Notes: generated by a model from the sequence alone, not told the origin. A DNA stretch of 64,000 nt from Paraburkholderia sp. BL9I2N2 (GCF_004339745.1 NZ_SMGP01000002.1:62001-126000), one strand, 5' to 3'. Positions 24,935 through 33,887 are shown, counted from the first letter of the stretch. Numbers and translations are program-made.

Positions 24935-25708
24935 ATGTCTGTGAAGGACCTGTTTCAACTGGATGGCAAGGTTGCACTCATCACCGGCGGCTCGCGCGGC
25001 CTCGGTCTGCAAATGGCCGAGGCGCTCGGCGAAATGGGCTGCCGTGTCGCGATCACCGCGCGCAAGGCCGACGAACTCGCCGAGGCGAAAACGCATCTGC
25101 AACAACTCGGCATCGAAGTGCAAACGGTGGTCAACGACCTGCAGCGCTTCGAAGGTATCCCCGGCCTCGTGGATGAAGTGCTGGGCGTGCATGGCCGCAT
25201 CGATATTCTCGTCAACAACGCCGGCGCGACATGGGGCGCGCCCGCCGAAGACTATCCGGACGAAGCGTGGCACAAGGTCATGAACCTGAACGTCAACGCA
25301 CCGTTCTTTCTCGCTCGCGAAGTCGGCAAACGCAGCATGATCCCGCGGCGCGCGGGCAAGATCGTCAATATCGCTTCGGTGGCGGGCTTGAAGGGCTCGC
25401 CGCCGGGCATGAACACGATTGCGTACAACACGTCCAAGGCCGCTGCGATCAATTTCACGCGGGCGCTCGCCGCGGAATGGGGCAAGTACAACATCAACTT
25501 CAACGCGATTTGCCCGGGTTTTTTCCCTTCGAAGATGTCGGCGGGTCTGCTCGGCAAACTCGAAGACACGATCGTCTCGCGCACGCCTTTGCAGCGTCTG
25601 GGCGGCGACGAAGATCTCAAAGGTCCGATCGTGTTTCTCGCGAGCGAGGCATCGCGTCATATCACCGGCCAGGAGTTCGCGGTGGACGGCGGCGCGATCA
25701 TCGTCTGA
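24935..25708 (+). CDS. short-chain dehydrogenase/reductase (SDR)
   Basis: A 257-residue classical SDR. The nucleotide site is TGGSRGLG (about 15-22), NNAG lies near 93-96, the catalytic Ser is in IASVAGLKG and the Tyr-x3-Lys is YNTSK. It oxidises a hydroxyl or reduces a keto group, plausibly on a hydroxyacyl-CoA given the neighbouring acyl-CoA ligase and divergent dehydrogenase. The ATG has GGAGG upstream. The gluconate-5-dehydrogenase group is also similar, so the substrate is open. Confidence 0.9.
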   Translation: MSVKDLFQLDGKVALITGGSRGLGLQMAEALGEMGCRVAITARKADELAEAKTHLQQLGIEVQTVVNDLQRFEGIPGLVDEVLGVHGRIDILVNNAGATWGAPAEDYPDEAWHKVMNLNVNAPFFLAREVGKRSMIPRRAGKIVNIASVAGLKGSPPGMNTIAYNTSKAAAINFTRALAAEWGKYNINFNAICPGFFPSKMSAGLLGKLEDTIVSRTPLQRLGGDEDLKGPIVFLASEASRHITGQEFAVDGGAIIV

Positions 25709-25743
25709 GTGTCACGCTGTTCGGACGCGGCGATGTGAAGGAA

Positions 25744-25765
25744 GCGCCCGGCAAAGACCGGGCGC
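25744..25765 (+). repeat. hairpin between SDR and ligase genes
   Basis: GCGCCCGG (25744-25751) and CCGGGCGC (25758-25765) form an 8-bp stem with a six-base loop. No T run follows, so it may stabilise or process the bicistronic mRNA rather than end it. Confidence 0.45.
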
Positions 25766-25794
25766 GCACCGACAGTGAAAAGCAGGAGACGCTG

Positions 25795-27477
25795 ATGAAC
25801 GAACGCCATCACCCGCACTGGCCACCGCAAGTGCCGCTGCATCTGACGCTGCCCGAGACCAATCTTTTCTACAACGCCGAAGTCTCGGCGGCGCGCTATC
25901 CTCACAAGCCGTTCATCATCTTCTACGGCACGGCGATCACGTTTGCCGGATTCAAGGACGAAGCCGAACGGATCGCGGGTTTTCTGCAGCAGGAGTGCCA
26001 GGTCAAGGCAGGCGAGCGCGTGCTGCTGTATATGCAGAACAGTCCACAATGGATCATCGCTTACTACGGCATCCTGAGGGCGAACGCGGTAGTGGTGCCG
26101 GTCAATCCGATGAACATGACCGGCGAGCTCGCGCATTACGTGGAGGACAGCGGCGCGACCACGATCATCGCGCCGCAATGCCTGTTCGCGAACGTCGAGC
26201 CGTTGATCGGCAACGGGGCCGGCCAGGGCCTCCAGCACGCCATCGTGGCGACGTATAGCGATTATCTGAAACAGGCGTCGCCGATTCCCGTGCCTGAATT
26301 CGTCGCTGCGCCACGCAAGACGTTCGCGATTCCCGGCGTCACGTCCTGGCAGGACGTGCTCGAACGGCGCATCACGCCGGGGCCGCTCACCAACGGTCCC
26401 GACGATCTGTGCGTGATGCCTTATACGTCCGGCACCACCGGCAAGCCGAAGGGTTGCATGCATACGCACCGCGGCGTGATGAGCACGGCGCTCGGCGGCT
26501 GCGTGTGGTTCTCGTCGCCGCCGGACGGCGTTTATCTATCGGTATTGCCGCTCTTTCACGTGACCGGCATGCAGGGCGGCATGAACAGCGCGGTCTTCTC
26601 CGGCGCGACCATCGTGCTGTTGCCGCGCTGGGATCGCGAGGCCGCTGCGCTATGCATGCAGAAATATCGCGTCACCGCATGGCAGTCGATCTCGACGATG
26701 ATGGTCGATTTCCTCTCGAACCCGAAGCTCGGCGAATACGATCTGTCGAGCCTCACCGGCACGCGCGGCGGCGGCGCGGCGATGCCGGACGCGATCGCCA
26801 GAAAGCTCAAGGCGCTGACCGGGCTCGATTATGTCGAAGGCTACGGCATGACGGAGACGATTGCCGGCACGCACATCAATCCGCCGCATCGCCCGAAGCC
26901 GCAGTGCCTGGGCATTCCCGTGTTCGACGTGGACTCGCGCGTGATCGATCCGGTCTCGCTGCAAGAGCTGCCGCAAGGCGAAACAGGTGAGATCGTCACT
27001 CACGCGCCGCAGGTCATGCAGGGTTACTGGGGCAATCCGAAGGCAACGGCGGAAGCGTTCATCGAACTCGACGGCAAGCGGTTTCTGCGAACCGGCGATC
27101 TCGGCCATATCGACGAAGACGGTTATTTCTTCATGACCGATCGTCTCAAACGTATGATCAACGCGTCCGGTTATAAGGTGTGGCCGGCCGAAGTCGAGGC
27201 GCTGATGTACCGGCATCCGGCGATTCACGAGGTTTGCGTGATCGGCGTGAAGGACGAGAAGCGCGGCGAGACCGTGAAGGCGCTGGTGGTGCCCGATGCG
27301 GCGCATGCAGGCACGATTACTGCGCAGGAGATCATCGACTGGGCGCATGAGCAGATGGCCTCGTACAAGGCCCCGCGCATCGTCGAGTTCGTGGCGTCGC
27401 TGCCGAAGTCGGGCAGCGGCAAGATCTTGTGGCGGAAATTACAGGAAGAGGATGCGGCGCGCGCGGCTGGCTCGTGA
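25795..27477 (+). CDS. AMP-dependent acyl-CoA synthetase/ligase
   Basis: A 560-residue ANL-superfamily enzyme that activates a carboxylic acid to its CoA thioester through an acyl-AMP. Core motifs: YTSGTTGKPKGCMHTH (P-loop, about 204-219), EGYGMTET (adenine site), FLRTGDLGHIDEDGYF and the catalytic Lys in LPKSGSGKILWRKL near the C-terminus. It resembles medium/long-chain fatty acyl ligases; the substrate is unknown. It follows the SDR by 86 bases and probably shares its promoter. Confidence 0.92.
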   Translation: MNERHHPHWPPQVPLHLTLPETNLFYNAEVSAARYPHKPFIIFYGTAITFAGFKDEAERIAGFLQQECQVKAGERVLLYMQNSPQWIIAYYGILRANAVVVPVNPMNMTGELAHYVEDSGATTIIAPQCLFANVEPLIGNGAGQGLQHAIVATYSDYLKQASPIPVPEFVAAPRKTFAIPGVTSWQDVLERRITPGPLTNGPDDLCVMPYTSGTTGKPKGCMHTHRGVMSTALGGCVWFSSPPDGVYLSVLPLFHVTGMQGGMNSAVFSGATIVLLPRWDREAAALCMQKYRVTAWQSISTMMVDFLSNPKLGEYDLSSLTGTRGGGAAMPDAIARKLKALTGLDYVEGYGMTETIAGTHINPPHRPKPQCLGIPVFDVDSRVIDPVSLQELPQGETGEIVTHAPQVMQGYWGNPKATAEAFIELDGKRFLRTGDLGHIDEDGYFFMTDRLKRMINASGYKVWPAEVEALMYRHPAIHEVCVIGVKDEKRGETVKALVVPDAAHAGTITAQEIIDWAHEQMASYKAPRIVEFVASLPKSGSGKILWRKLQEEDAARAAGS

Positions 27478-27653
27478 GATTCGTCTGCTTGATGCAACAC
27501 CCGCTCGCGGCGCTGAAAATACTCTTGTGATGGTTTGCCTGTAAGCTTTGAGCGCGAGCCCGTACTGAGTGTCGTGCGCGCCTCGCAGTGGTGAAGAGAA
27601 GACTCGCAGACAAGCTTGAATGCTATTGCCGACTTTCGAGAGGGGAATTGAAA

Positions 27654-27968
27654 ATGAAGAGCTTTGCCATCAGACAGATCATGCTCGGACTTGCCGTCAC
27701 GGGCATGGTAGCCGGCAGCATTCCGCTCGCCGCGGCTCAAGGCGCCAGCGATGCCGCCACGACGGCTGCGCCCGCCGCGGCGAGCACTGCGAAACCCACC
27801 AAAGCCGAGCGTAAAGAGGCGCGCAAGCAAGCCAGAGCCAAAAAGAATGCCGAGCTGAAGAAGCTCGAAGACGCAGGCTACCAGCCAGGCCAGAACGACC
27901 CGAACTATCCGGACAAGCTGCAGAAAGCGCAGAAGAAGGCCGGTATTGGAACTGGCGCGAGTCAGTAA
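27654..27968 (+). CDS. exported DUF4148-like small basic protein
   Basis: A 104-residue protein with a signal peptide (cut near LAAAQG, about residue 25), an Ala/Thr-rich linker, a highly charged helix (KAERKEARKQARAKKNAELKKL) broken here for length, and a C-terminal stretch GYQPGQNDPNYPDKLQ typical of the DUF4148 proteins abundant in Burkholderia. Function unknown; presumed periplasmic. AGAGGGG precedes the ATG. It follows the ligase after 176 bases and has its own hairpin downstream. Confidence 0.75.
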   Translation: MKSFAIRQIMLGLAVTGMVAGSIPLAAAQGASDAATTAAPAAASTAKPTKAERKEARKQARAKKNAELKKLEDAGYQPGQNDPNYPDKLQKAQKKAGIGTGASQ

Positions 27969-27989
27969 GCGCGGACTGTTGCGGCTACG

Positions 27990-28016
27990 CTGCGCCGACG
28001 TCGACGTTCGGCGCAG
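27990..28016 (+). terminator. hairpin after the DUF4148-like gene
   Basis: CTGCGCCGA (27990-27998) pairs with TCGGCGCAG (28008-28016); the 9-base loop CGTCGACGT can pair further within itself. There is no T run, so termination would be weak. Confidence 0.4.
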
Positions 28017-28242
28017 TGGGCCGTGAGTGTCGCGAGGGTGATGCAGGAGGCCGGCGCGCAGCTCTAGTGCGTCGGCACAACAAATGACGGCTCGCTGCGC
28101 CAATTGCATTACGTGCGTGCCGATTGATCGCTCATCGAGTGGCCCGCGCGCCGACCCGCTTGCACGCGATTGACAGATTCACGCAAGTCGCAGTCGGGAC
28201 GCGAATAGGCTCGAATCCTCTCCATTGAGTAAAGAGGATTCC
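28017..28242. other. non-coding stretch
   Basis: No gene, strong hairpin or repeat was seen. It leads into a decayed region (28243-29189). Confidence 0.4.
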
Positions 28243-28489
28243 ATGAGCCATTCGTACGCAAGCGGTCGACAGTTAAAGTGATTCAAAATAAATCCAGGCG
28301 CCTTCTGTCCATTGTCGTGTTATGTGCCGTCCTTGTACCACGGGTGCAATCAACCTAAGCAATCTGGTGGAGGCTTACGGCAGTGACGCGCCTTACTATT
28401 CCCGGTGGGCGAACATGGACAAGTGGACCGACCCATTGCCAATGCTTGGCGCCGTAGACGCTGTTGTACTGTTCGCTGCCGCACTCTGA
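28243..28489 (+). pseudogene. frameshifted small membrane-protein remnant with upstream mini-frame
   Basis: A 12-codon frame (28243-28281, MSHSYASGRQLK) with AAGAGGA upstream ends where a GTG (28278) opens a second frame. That frame begins with a basic start and a hydrophobic helix (RRLLSIVVLCAVLV), then stops early (after VQST). A shift in phase near 28330-28345 restores a sensible continuation: TTGAINLSNLVEAYGS, then PYYSRWANMDKWTDPLP and a second hydrophobic helix ending at 28489. The pieces read like a two-helix small membrane protein broken by one indel and cut short at its C-terminus. Recognition is by eye; a sequencing error could also explain it. Confidence 0.45.
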
Positions 28490-28553
28490 GCGTGGCGGTG
28501 GCGACGCACCGCTTCTCGGACGTAGATGTTTGCCCCCGCATACGACGACGGCG

Positions 28554-28653
28554 CAGGACCAGCGCGTACATCCCAGACTCGTTGACGATGAGCGTGTCGT
28601 GTTTGCCGGAATGGCCTCGGTCGAACTGATGCTCCTGATTTCGAGTCATCCAA
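28554..28653 (-). pseudogene. decayed BRO-N/phage antirepressor fragment
   Basis: Two adjacent pieces in different minus-strand frames match the BRO-N antirepressor fold in order: LDDSKSGASV (28653-28624), like the usual LDDDEKG segment, then DTLIVNESGMYALVLR (28598-28551), like the usual VNESGLYALIL core. The 25 bases between them need a frameshift, and flanking sequence gives no intact start or end. This is best read as a prophage or plasmid gene remnant next to a repeat array. Confidence 0.5.
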
Positions 28654-28988
28654 CGCCCACCGTTGGACGGGTGACCACGGTTTTTCAACCGACGTCCGCT
28701 GGCCAGCGCCTTGCTGCACTGCGACACCACACCCGGCCAGCCCCACCGACCTGCATTTTTTTGCCGCGCACTGGCTCCACTTGCTCTGGCGCGACACGCC
28801 TCAACACGCCCCCGAGCCCCGCCAAACCCTTACCCCACAAGGCTCTAGCCCCCATCGTCCGGTACGCCCGAAAAACGGGTGTCGCATTTCCACATGTGCC
28901 TGTCGCAAATAGTCGGCTAGCCATACTTTTTTCTGGCAACTATGTATGCACAGCGCGGACGGACGTCCGCCACTGCAGCAACTATCTT

Positions 28989-29175
28989 GCATGGGACCGG
29001 AGTAAGCATTAAGCGCCAACTCGGGTCGAAGCGGTGCATGGGACCGGAGTAAGCGCTAAAGCGCCAACTCAGGTCGAAGCGGTGCATGGGACTGGAGTAA
29101 GCGCTAAAGCGCCAACTCAGGTCGACGCGGTGCATGGGACCGGAGTAAGCGCTAAAGCGCTAACTCCGGTCGACA
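28989..29175. repeat. four tandem 48-bp repeats before choV
   Basis: Units begin at 28989, 29036, 29084 and 29132 (periods 47, 48 and 48). Each reads GCATGGGACCGGAGTAAGCG and continues CTAAAGCGCCAACTCAGGTC with few changes. Within each unit the AGCGCT/AGCGC arms can form a hairpin. The last copy is nearly a full palindrome, ACCGGAGT...ACTCCGGT at 29139-29171. Because 48 is a multiple of three, the array is open in frame with choV and also open on the minus strand, in both cases as 16-residue repeats. It ends 14 bases before the choV start, so it lies in the choV leader or promoter region. Confidence 0.88.
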
Positions 29176-29189
29176 AAGGAGAGCATTCA

Positions 29190-30368
29190 ATGAATTCCCC
29201 CAAGGTCGTGGTCGAAGGGCTGTGCAAGGTGTTCGGCACCAACCCGAAGCAGGCGATCGGCATGCTGGCAGGCGGCGCGACGAAAGAGGAAGTGTTCGCG
29301 CGCACCGGTCAGATTGTCGGCGTCCACAACGTATCGTTCGAAGTCAAGGAAGGCGAGATCTTCGTGCTGATGGGCCTGTCCGGCTCCGGCAAATCGACGC
29401 TGATCCGCCTGATCAACCGGCTGGTCGAACCGACGGCCGGCAAGGTGCTGATCGACGGCCGCGACGTGGCCAGCGTGCCGCGCTCCGAGCTGACGGCGCT
29501 GCGCCGCAAGGACATGAGCATGGTGTTCCAGTCGTTCGCGCTGATGCCGCAGCGCACCGTGCTGTCGAACGCGGCGTTCGGCCTCGAAGTGGCGGGCGTT
29601 GGCCGCAAGGAGCGCGAGAAGCGCGCGATGACCGTGCTCGAACAGGTCGGCCTCGCGCCGTTCGCGGAAAAGCTGCCCGCGCAGCTGTCCGGCGGCATGC
29701 AGCAGCGCGTGGGTCTTGCGCGGGCGCTGGCGGTGAACCCGTCGCTGATGATCATGGACGAGGCGTTCTCCGCGCTCGATCCGCTCAAGCGCAAGGAAAT
29801 GCAGAACGTGCTGCTCGATCTGCAACGCGAACAGCAGCGCACCATCCTGTTCGTGTCGCACGATCTGGAAGAGGCGATGCGCATCGGCACGCGCATCGCG
29901 ATCATGGAAGGCGGCCGGGTCGTGCAGGTCGGCACGCCGCAGCAGATCATCACCAATCCCGCCGACGATTATGTGCGCGCGTTCTTCGAAGGCATCGACA
30001 CCAGCCGTTATCTGACCGCCGGCGATCTGATGCAGACCGACGCCGTGCCGCTCATGCAGCACTCGCCGCAGATCGATGCATCGAGCGTGGCCGCCACGCT
30101 CAACGGCAGCGCCGACTACGCATTCGTGCTCGACGGCGAACGCAAGATTCGCGGCTTCGTGTGCCGCGACGCGATGGGCAGCGCCTCGCCGCAGCTCAAC
30201 CAGATCGAATGCATCCGCCGCACCACGCCGCTCGACGACGTCGTCGAACTCGTGGTGGCGAGCCGCGCGCCGCTGCCGGTGGTCGAAGCCGACGGCTCCT
30301 ACTGTGGTTCGGTCAACAAGACGAACGTGCTGAACGTTCTCACACGCCATCGGAGTTCCCATGTCTGA
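29190..30368 (+). CDS. choV: quaternary-amine (choline/betaine) ABC transporter, ATP-binding protein
   Basis: A 392-residue ProV/OpuAA-type ATPase. Walker A is GLSGSGKST (62-70), the signature is LSGGMQQR and Walker B is LMIMDEAFSALDP. A C-terminal CBS-like region (about 280-390) follows, as in betaine transporters. The ATG at 29190 has AAAGGAGAG upstream. A longer frame from 29034 would add three 16-residue repeats encoded by the DNA array and is rejected as the main start. The gene overlaps the permease gene by eight bases. Choline rather than betaine is preferred as substrate because choX and the bet genes lie nearby. Confidence 0.92.
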   Translation: MNSPKVVVEGLCKVFGTNPKQAIGMLAGGATKEEVFARTGQIVGVHNVSFEVKEGEIFVLMGLSGSGKSTLIRLINRLVEPTAGKVLIDGRDVASVPRSELTALRRKDMSMVFQSFALMPQRTVLSNAAFGLEVAGVGRKEREKRAMTVLEQVGLAPFAEKLPAQLSGGMQQRVGLARALAVNPSLMIMDEAFSALDPLKRKEMQNVLLDLQREQQRTILFVSHDLEEAMRIGTRIAIMEGGRVVQVGTPQQIITNPADDYVRAFFEGIDTSRYLTAGDLMQTDAVPLMQHSPQIDASSVAATLNGSADYAFVLDGERKIRGFVCRDAMGSASPQLNQIECIRRTTPLDDVVELVVASRAPLPVVEADGSYCGSVNKTNVLNVLTRHRSSHV

Positions 30369-31263
30369 AGTCATTCCACTTGGCGCCTGGGTCGATCACG
30401 GCGTTCACTACCTGCTCGACCACGACGCAAAAACTTTCGATTCGATCGGCAAGGTGATCGAGAGCTTTGCCGCGGTGATCGAACACGGCTTGCAAGCAGT
30501 GCCGATGTGGGCGCTGATGGCGTTTTTCGTCGGCATCGGCCTGTGGCGGGTGGGCTGGCGCTTCGCGCTATTTACGCTGCTGGCCATGCTGCTGATCTAC
30601 GGCACCGGCTTCTGGGATCAGACGGTGATCACGCTCGGCCTGACCTTGTCGTCCACGTTGATCAGCCTGCTGCTGGGCGTGCCGCTCGGCATCTGGACCG
30701 CGAAGAGCCGCACCGTCGAGATGATCGTGCGGCCCGTGCTCGACCTGATGCAGACCATGCCGGCCTTCGTCTACCTGATTCCGGCCGCGATGCTGTTCGG
30801 CCTCGGTCGTGTGCCGGGGATTCTCTCCACCGTGATTTTCGCCATGCCGCCGGCGGTGCGTCTCACGTCGCTCGGCATCAAGCACGTGAACCGCGAGATC
30901 GTCGAAGCGGGGCAGGCGTTCGGCTGCACGCCGTGGCAATTGCTCTACAAGGTGCAGTTTCCGAACGCGCTGCCGTCGATCATGACCGGCGTGAACCAGA
31001 CCATCATGATGGCGCTCTCCATGGTGATCATCGCGTCGATGGTGGGCGCGGGCGGGCTCGGCAACGACGTGCTGGCCAGTATTCAACGGCTCGATATCGG
31101 GCTCGGCTTCGAAAGCGGACTTTCAGTGGTGATGCTCGCGATCATTCTGGATCGCATCACGGAAAGCTTTGGCCGTTCGCCGGGCATGGCGCGCGCGCCG
31201 CTGCTGTCGGGCTTGCGCAGCGTGATGAAAGTGCGCCGCGAGCCGGCCGCGCAACACGGCTGA
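30361..31263 (+). CDS. choW: choline ABC transporter permease
   Basis: A 300-residue ProW/OpuAB-type permease. It has six or seven helices and the EAA-loop region EAGQAFGCTPWQLLYKVQFPN is visible in the second half, split here as EAGQAFGCTPWQ and LLYKVQFPN. It overlaps choV by eight bases, so the two are coupled. It forms the inner-membrane channel with ChoV, and ChoX delivers substrate from the periplasm. Confidence 0.92.
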   Translation: MSEVIPLGAWVDHGVHYLLDHDAKTFDSIGKVIESFAAVIEHGLQAVPMWALMAFFVGIGLWRVGWRFALFTLLAMLLIYGTGFWDQTVITLGLTLSSTLISLLLGVPLGIWTAKSRTVEMIVRPVLDLMQTMPAFVYLIPAAMLFGLGRVPGILSTVIFAMPPAVRLTSLGIKHVNREIVEAGQAFGCTPWQLLYKVQFPNALPSIMTGVNQTIMMALSMVIIASMVGAGGLGNDVLASIQRLDIGLGFESGLSVVMLAIILDRITESFGRSPGMARAPLLSGLRSVMKVRREPAAQHG

Positions 31264-31270
31264 GCCGCCT

Positions 31271-32269
31271 ATGAAGCGCGACGCGCTCACGCCAGTCGAG
31301 CCCGAGGCTGATTCGCCGCTATCCGGGCTCGCGCACGTCGGCTTTCTGACGCTGCCGAACTTTTCGATGATCGCCTTCACCAGCGCGGTCGAGGTACTGC
31401 GCATGGCCAACTACGTGGGCCGCGCGCAGCACTACAGATGGTCGGTGATCACGCCGGACGGCGAGCCGGCGCGAGCAAGCAACGGCATCACGGTGAAACC
31501 CACCACGACGCTGGCCGAAGCCGGCATGCCGGATGTGCTGATCGTCTGCGCCGGCTGGCATGTGCGCGATTACGTGGACGACACGGTGATCGCGCTGCTG
31601 CGCGACGTCGCCGACAAAGGTATTCCGCTCGGCGGCATTTGCACGGGACCGTATGCGCTGCTGGCGGCGGGTCTGCTCGACGGTTATCGCTGCACTGTAC
31701 ATTGGGAAGACATGTCGCCGTTGCACAAGAGCTACCCGCACGTGCGTTTCGCCGACGAACTGTTCGTGATCGACCGCGACCGCATGACCTGCACGGGCGG
31801 CACCGCGCCGCTCGACCTGATGTTGAAGCTGGTCGGCATGCGGCTCGGCCACGGGGTGGCGGCGCAGGTGTCGGAGCAGTTCATCGTCGAGCGGATTCGC
31901 GGCTCGACCGATTATCAACACATTCCCGTCGACGCGCGGGTCGGTTTCTCGCGCGCGGAACTGGTCGAGGTCGTGCGGCTGATGGAAGCGAATATCGAGG
32001 AGCCGTTATCGCTCGACGAACTCGCGCGGCTCGTGCATCTGTCGCAACGTCATTTGCAGCGCATGTTCAAGATGTTCCTGAGCGTGTCGCCCACGCACTA
32101 TTACCTGACGCTGCGTTTGCGGCGCGCGCGTGAGTTGCTGCGCAATACGGATGCGTCGATTGCGCGCGTGACGGCGGTGTGCGGTTTTCATTCGGCGTGT
32201 CATTTCAGCAAGGCCTATCGCGCGCAGTTCGGTCACGCGCCGAGCGTCGAGCGGCGCTTATCCGCGTGA
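31271..32269 (+). CDS. GlxA-family AraC-type regulator (GbdR-like)
   Basis: A 332-residue regulator. A DJ-1/PfpI-like sensor domain fills residues about 18-200 (HVGFLTLPNFSMIAFTSAVE, then GGICTGPYALLAAGLLDG), and two AraC helix-turn-helix units lie at about 225-325 (LARLVHLSQRHLQRMFK, then VCGFHSACHFSKAYRAQFG). It lies seven bases after choW and 65 before choX, so it sits inside the choline-uptake operon and probably controls it. It is clearly paralogous to the regulator at 52673. GbdR of Pseudomonas is the best-studied relative; which of the two is the orthologue is open. Confidence 0.9.
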   Translation: MKRDALTPVEPEADSPLSGLAHVGFLTLPNFSMIAFTSAVEVLRMANYVGRAQHYRWSVITPDGEPARASNGITVKPTTTLAEAGMPDVLIVCAGWHVRDYVDDTVIALLRDVADKGIPLGGICTGPYALLAAGLLDGYRCTVHWEDMSPLHKSYPHVRFADELFVIDRDRMTCTGGTAPLDLMLKLVGMRLGHGVAAQVSEQFIVERIRGSTDYQHIPVDARVGFSRAELVEVVRLMEANIEEPLSLDELARLVHLSQRHLQRMFKMFLSVSPTHYYLTLRLRRARELLRNTDASIARVTAVCGFHSACHFSKAYRAQFGHAPSVERRLSA

Positions 32270-32334
32270 TGCGCGGCGCAAAACAATCCGCTTCATCAGA
32301 ACCAGTCAAACATCAATCACCCTGAGGGAACGCC

Positions 32335-33270
32335 ATGAAACGTTTGTGGGCTGCGTCGTTGTGCGCGCTGTCTGTGTCGTCTGTGTTTGCCGCGGAACCC
32401 GCCACCTGCCGCGACGTCCGGTTCGCCGATGTCGGCTGGACCGATATCGCTGCGACCACCGGGCTTGCATCGACCGTGCTCGAAGGGCTCGGCTACAAGC
32501 CGACCAAGACGATCGCCTCGGTGCCGATCACTTTCGCCGGCGTGAAGAGCAAGCAGATCGACGTGTTCCTCGGCTACTGGTCGCCGACCATGGACCCGAT
32601 GATCGACCCGTTCAGGAAGTCCGGCCAACTCAGCGTGTTGCCGACGCCGAATCTGACCGGCGCGAAATACACGCTTGCGGTGCCCGATTACGCGTACCAG
32701 TCCGGCATTAAAACGTTCGCGGACATCGCGAAGAACTACGACAAGCTCGACGGCAAGATCTACGGGATCGAGCCGGGCAACGACGGCAATGCGTTGATCA
32801 AGAAAATGATTGACAGCAATCAATACGGGCTCGGCAAGTTCAAGCTGGTGGAGTCGAGCGAGGCGGGCATGCTGGTCGAGGTGAACCGCTCGATCCGTGA
32901 CAAGAAGCCGATCGTTTTTCTCGGTTGGGAACCGCATCCGATGAACGTGCAGATGAAGATCGATTATCTGTCCGGCGGCGATGCTGTGTTCGGCCCGAAC
33001 TATGGCGAAGCCAAAGTGCTGACGGTCACGCCGAGCGATTATTCGGCGCGCTGTCCGAACGTCGCTAAGCTGGTGTCGAATCTGCAGTTCACGACCGATA
33101 TCGAGAATCACGTGATGCTGCCCATCATGAACAAGACTGATCCGAACAAGGCCGCGCGCGAATGGCTGAAGGCGAATCCGGCGGTGCTGGATAAGTGGCT
33201 GGCGGGGGTGAAGACGTATGACGGGAAGGATGGATTGCCGGCTGTGAAGGCGTATGTGGCGGGGAAGTGA
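32335..33270 (+). CDS. choX: choline ABC transporter substrate-binding protein
   Basis: A 311-residue periplasmic binding protein of the OpuAC/ProX family. It has a signal peptide (cleaved after VFAA, about residue 20) and the choline-binding features RFADVGWTDIAATTGLAS, DVFLGYWSPTMDP and PIVFLGWEPHPMN, whose aromatic residues cage the trimethylammonium group. It completes the ChoVWX importer with the regulator gene in between. AGGGAACG lies before the ATG. Confidence 0.92.
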   Translation: MKRLWAASLCALSVSSVFAAEPATCRDVRFADVGWTDIAATTGLASTVLEGLGYKPTKTIASVPITFAGVKSKQIDVFLGYWSPTMDPMIDPFRKSGQLSVLPTPNLTGAKYTLAVPDYAYQSGIKTFADIAKNYDKLDGKIYGIEPGNDGNALIKKMIDSNQYGLGKFKLVESSEAGMLVEVNRSIRDKKPIVFLGWEPHPMNVQMKIDYLSGGDAVFGPNYGEAKVLTVTPSDYSARCPNVAKLVSNLQFTTDIENHVMLPIMNKTDPNKAAREWLKANPAVLDKWLAGVKTYDGKDGLPAVKAYVAGK

Positions 33271-33311
33271 GTGGTGAGAAGGGCAGCGTTAGGGCTGGGG
33301 CCGTGCGGGGC

Positions 33312-33343
33312 TGGCTAAGCGGTCTGACTTGACTGTTTAGCCA
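33312..33343. terminator. weak hairpin between choX and a convergent gene
   Basis: TGGCTAA (33312-33318) and TTAGCCA (33337-33343) pair around an 18-base loop with no T run. It may help separate the convergent transcripts. Confidence 0.3.
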
Positions 33344-33356
33344 TCAACATCTTCCG

Positions 33357-33887
33357 TTATAAGCGCGGACGTGCTGCCAGCAAACGGTCCCACATCGAGG
33401 GCGGGAGCGAGATATACGCGGAGTCGTCGCCGCCGTCCCCTATCGAAAATCCAACGGAAGGACCGATATAGCGGAGAGGTCCATCAGGTTCCAAGGAATA
33501 GGTCACGCCGGAAGACCAAGACAGGTCAGGGACTGGCGTGCTAAAGGTATGCTGCGCAAGCAGCTTCCCGTTCTTTGCGTCTAAAACCCTGCCAACGTAT
33601 TCGGAGTTTCCGCCTGGAACCCAATCTAATAGACAACGTTCACCCACGTACAAGCCGTCTGGAGATGCCGATTTCTGACATTCGGTGCCGTGCGGCGTAT
33701 GATTAAAAAGGCCGAAATAAAGCACGCCGATGCCGACAATTATCGCCGTCAGCCCGGCAAACCTCGCGATCCATGCGCGCGACTTGTCTTTTGAAGTAAT
33801 CCACTTGACTAGCACGGCAATGATGACAACAACCGCAACTAGTGCGCCGATCAGCGCACCAGCCGCAGCACCGTAGTCAAGCCTCAT
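33357..33887 (-). CDS. hypothetical membrane protein downstream of DUF6402-like gene
   Basis: A 176-residue protein I do not recognise. Two membrane helices (about residues 8-28 and 42-60) are joined by a basic loop. The rest is a soluble domain with Cys70 and Cys85, in the stretches GTECQKSASPDGLYVGERC and LDWVPGGN. Its ATG overlaps the stop of the upstream DUF6402-like gene (ATGA), implying coupled translation. Base composition is visibly lower in GC than the flanks. An effector-immunity or accessory-membrane role is conceivable from the arrangement, but nothing in the sequence proves it. Confidence 0.7.
   Translation of the reverse strand: MRLDYGAAAGALIGALVAVVVIIAVLVKWITSKDKSRAWIARFAGLTAIIVGIGVLYFGLFNHTPHGTECQKSASPDGLYVGERCLLDWVPGGNSEYVGRVLDAKNGKLLAQHTFSTPVPDLSWSSGVTYSLEPDGPLRYIGPSVGFSIGDGGDDSAYISLPPSMWDRLLAARPRL

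Noticed and set aside
28464..29012. 182-codon plus-strand frame in the decay zone
   Set aside because: Composition is Pro/Arg/Thr-rich with no recognisable motif; it lies opposite the BRO-N remnant and runs into the repeats.
28989..29175. CRISPR array
   Set aside because: The repeats are contiguous with no unique spacers between them and no cas genes are near; this is a tandem repeat.
29034..29189. N-terminal extension of ChoV through the repeat array
   Set aside because: The frame is open, but the ATG at 29190 has a strong ribosome site and gives the family-standard N-terminus; the upstream start is kept only as a possibility.
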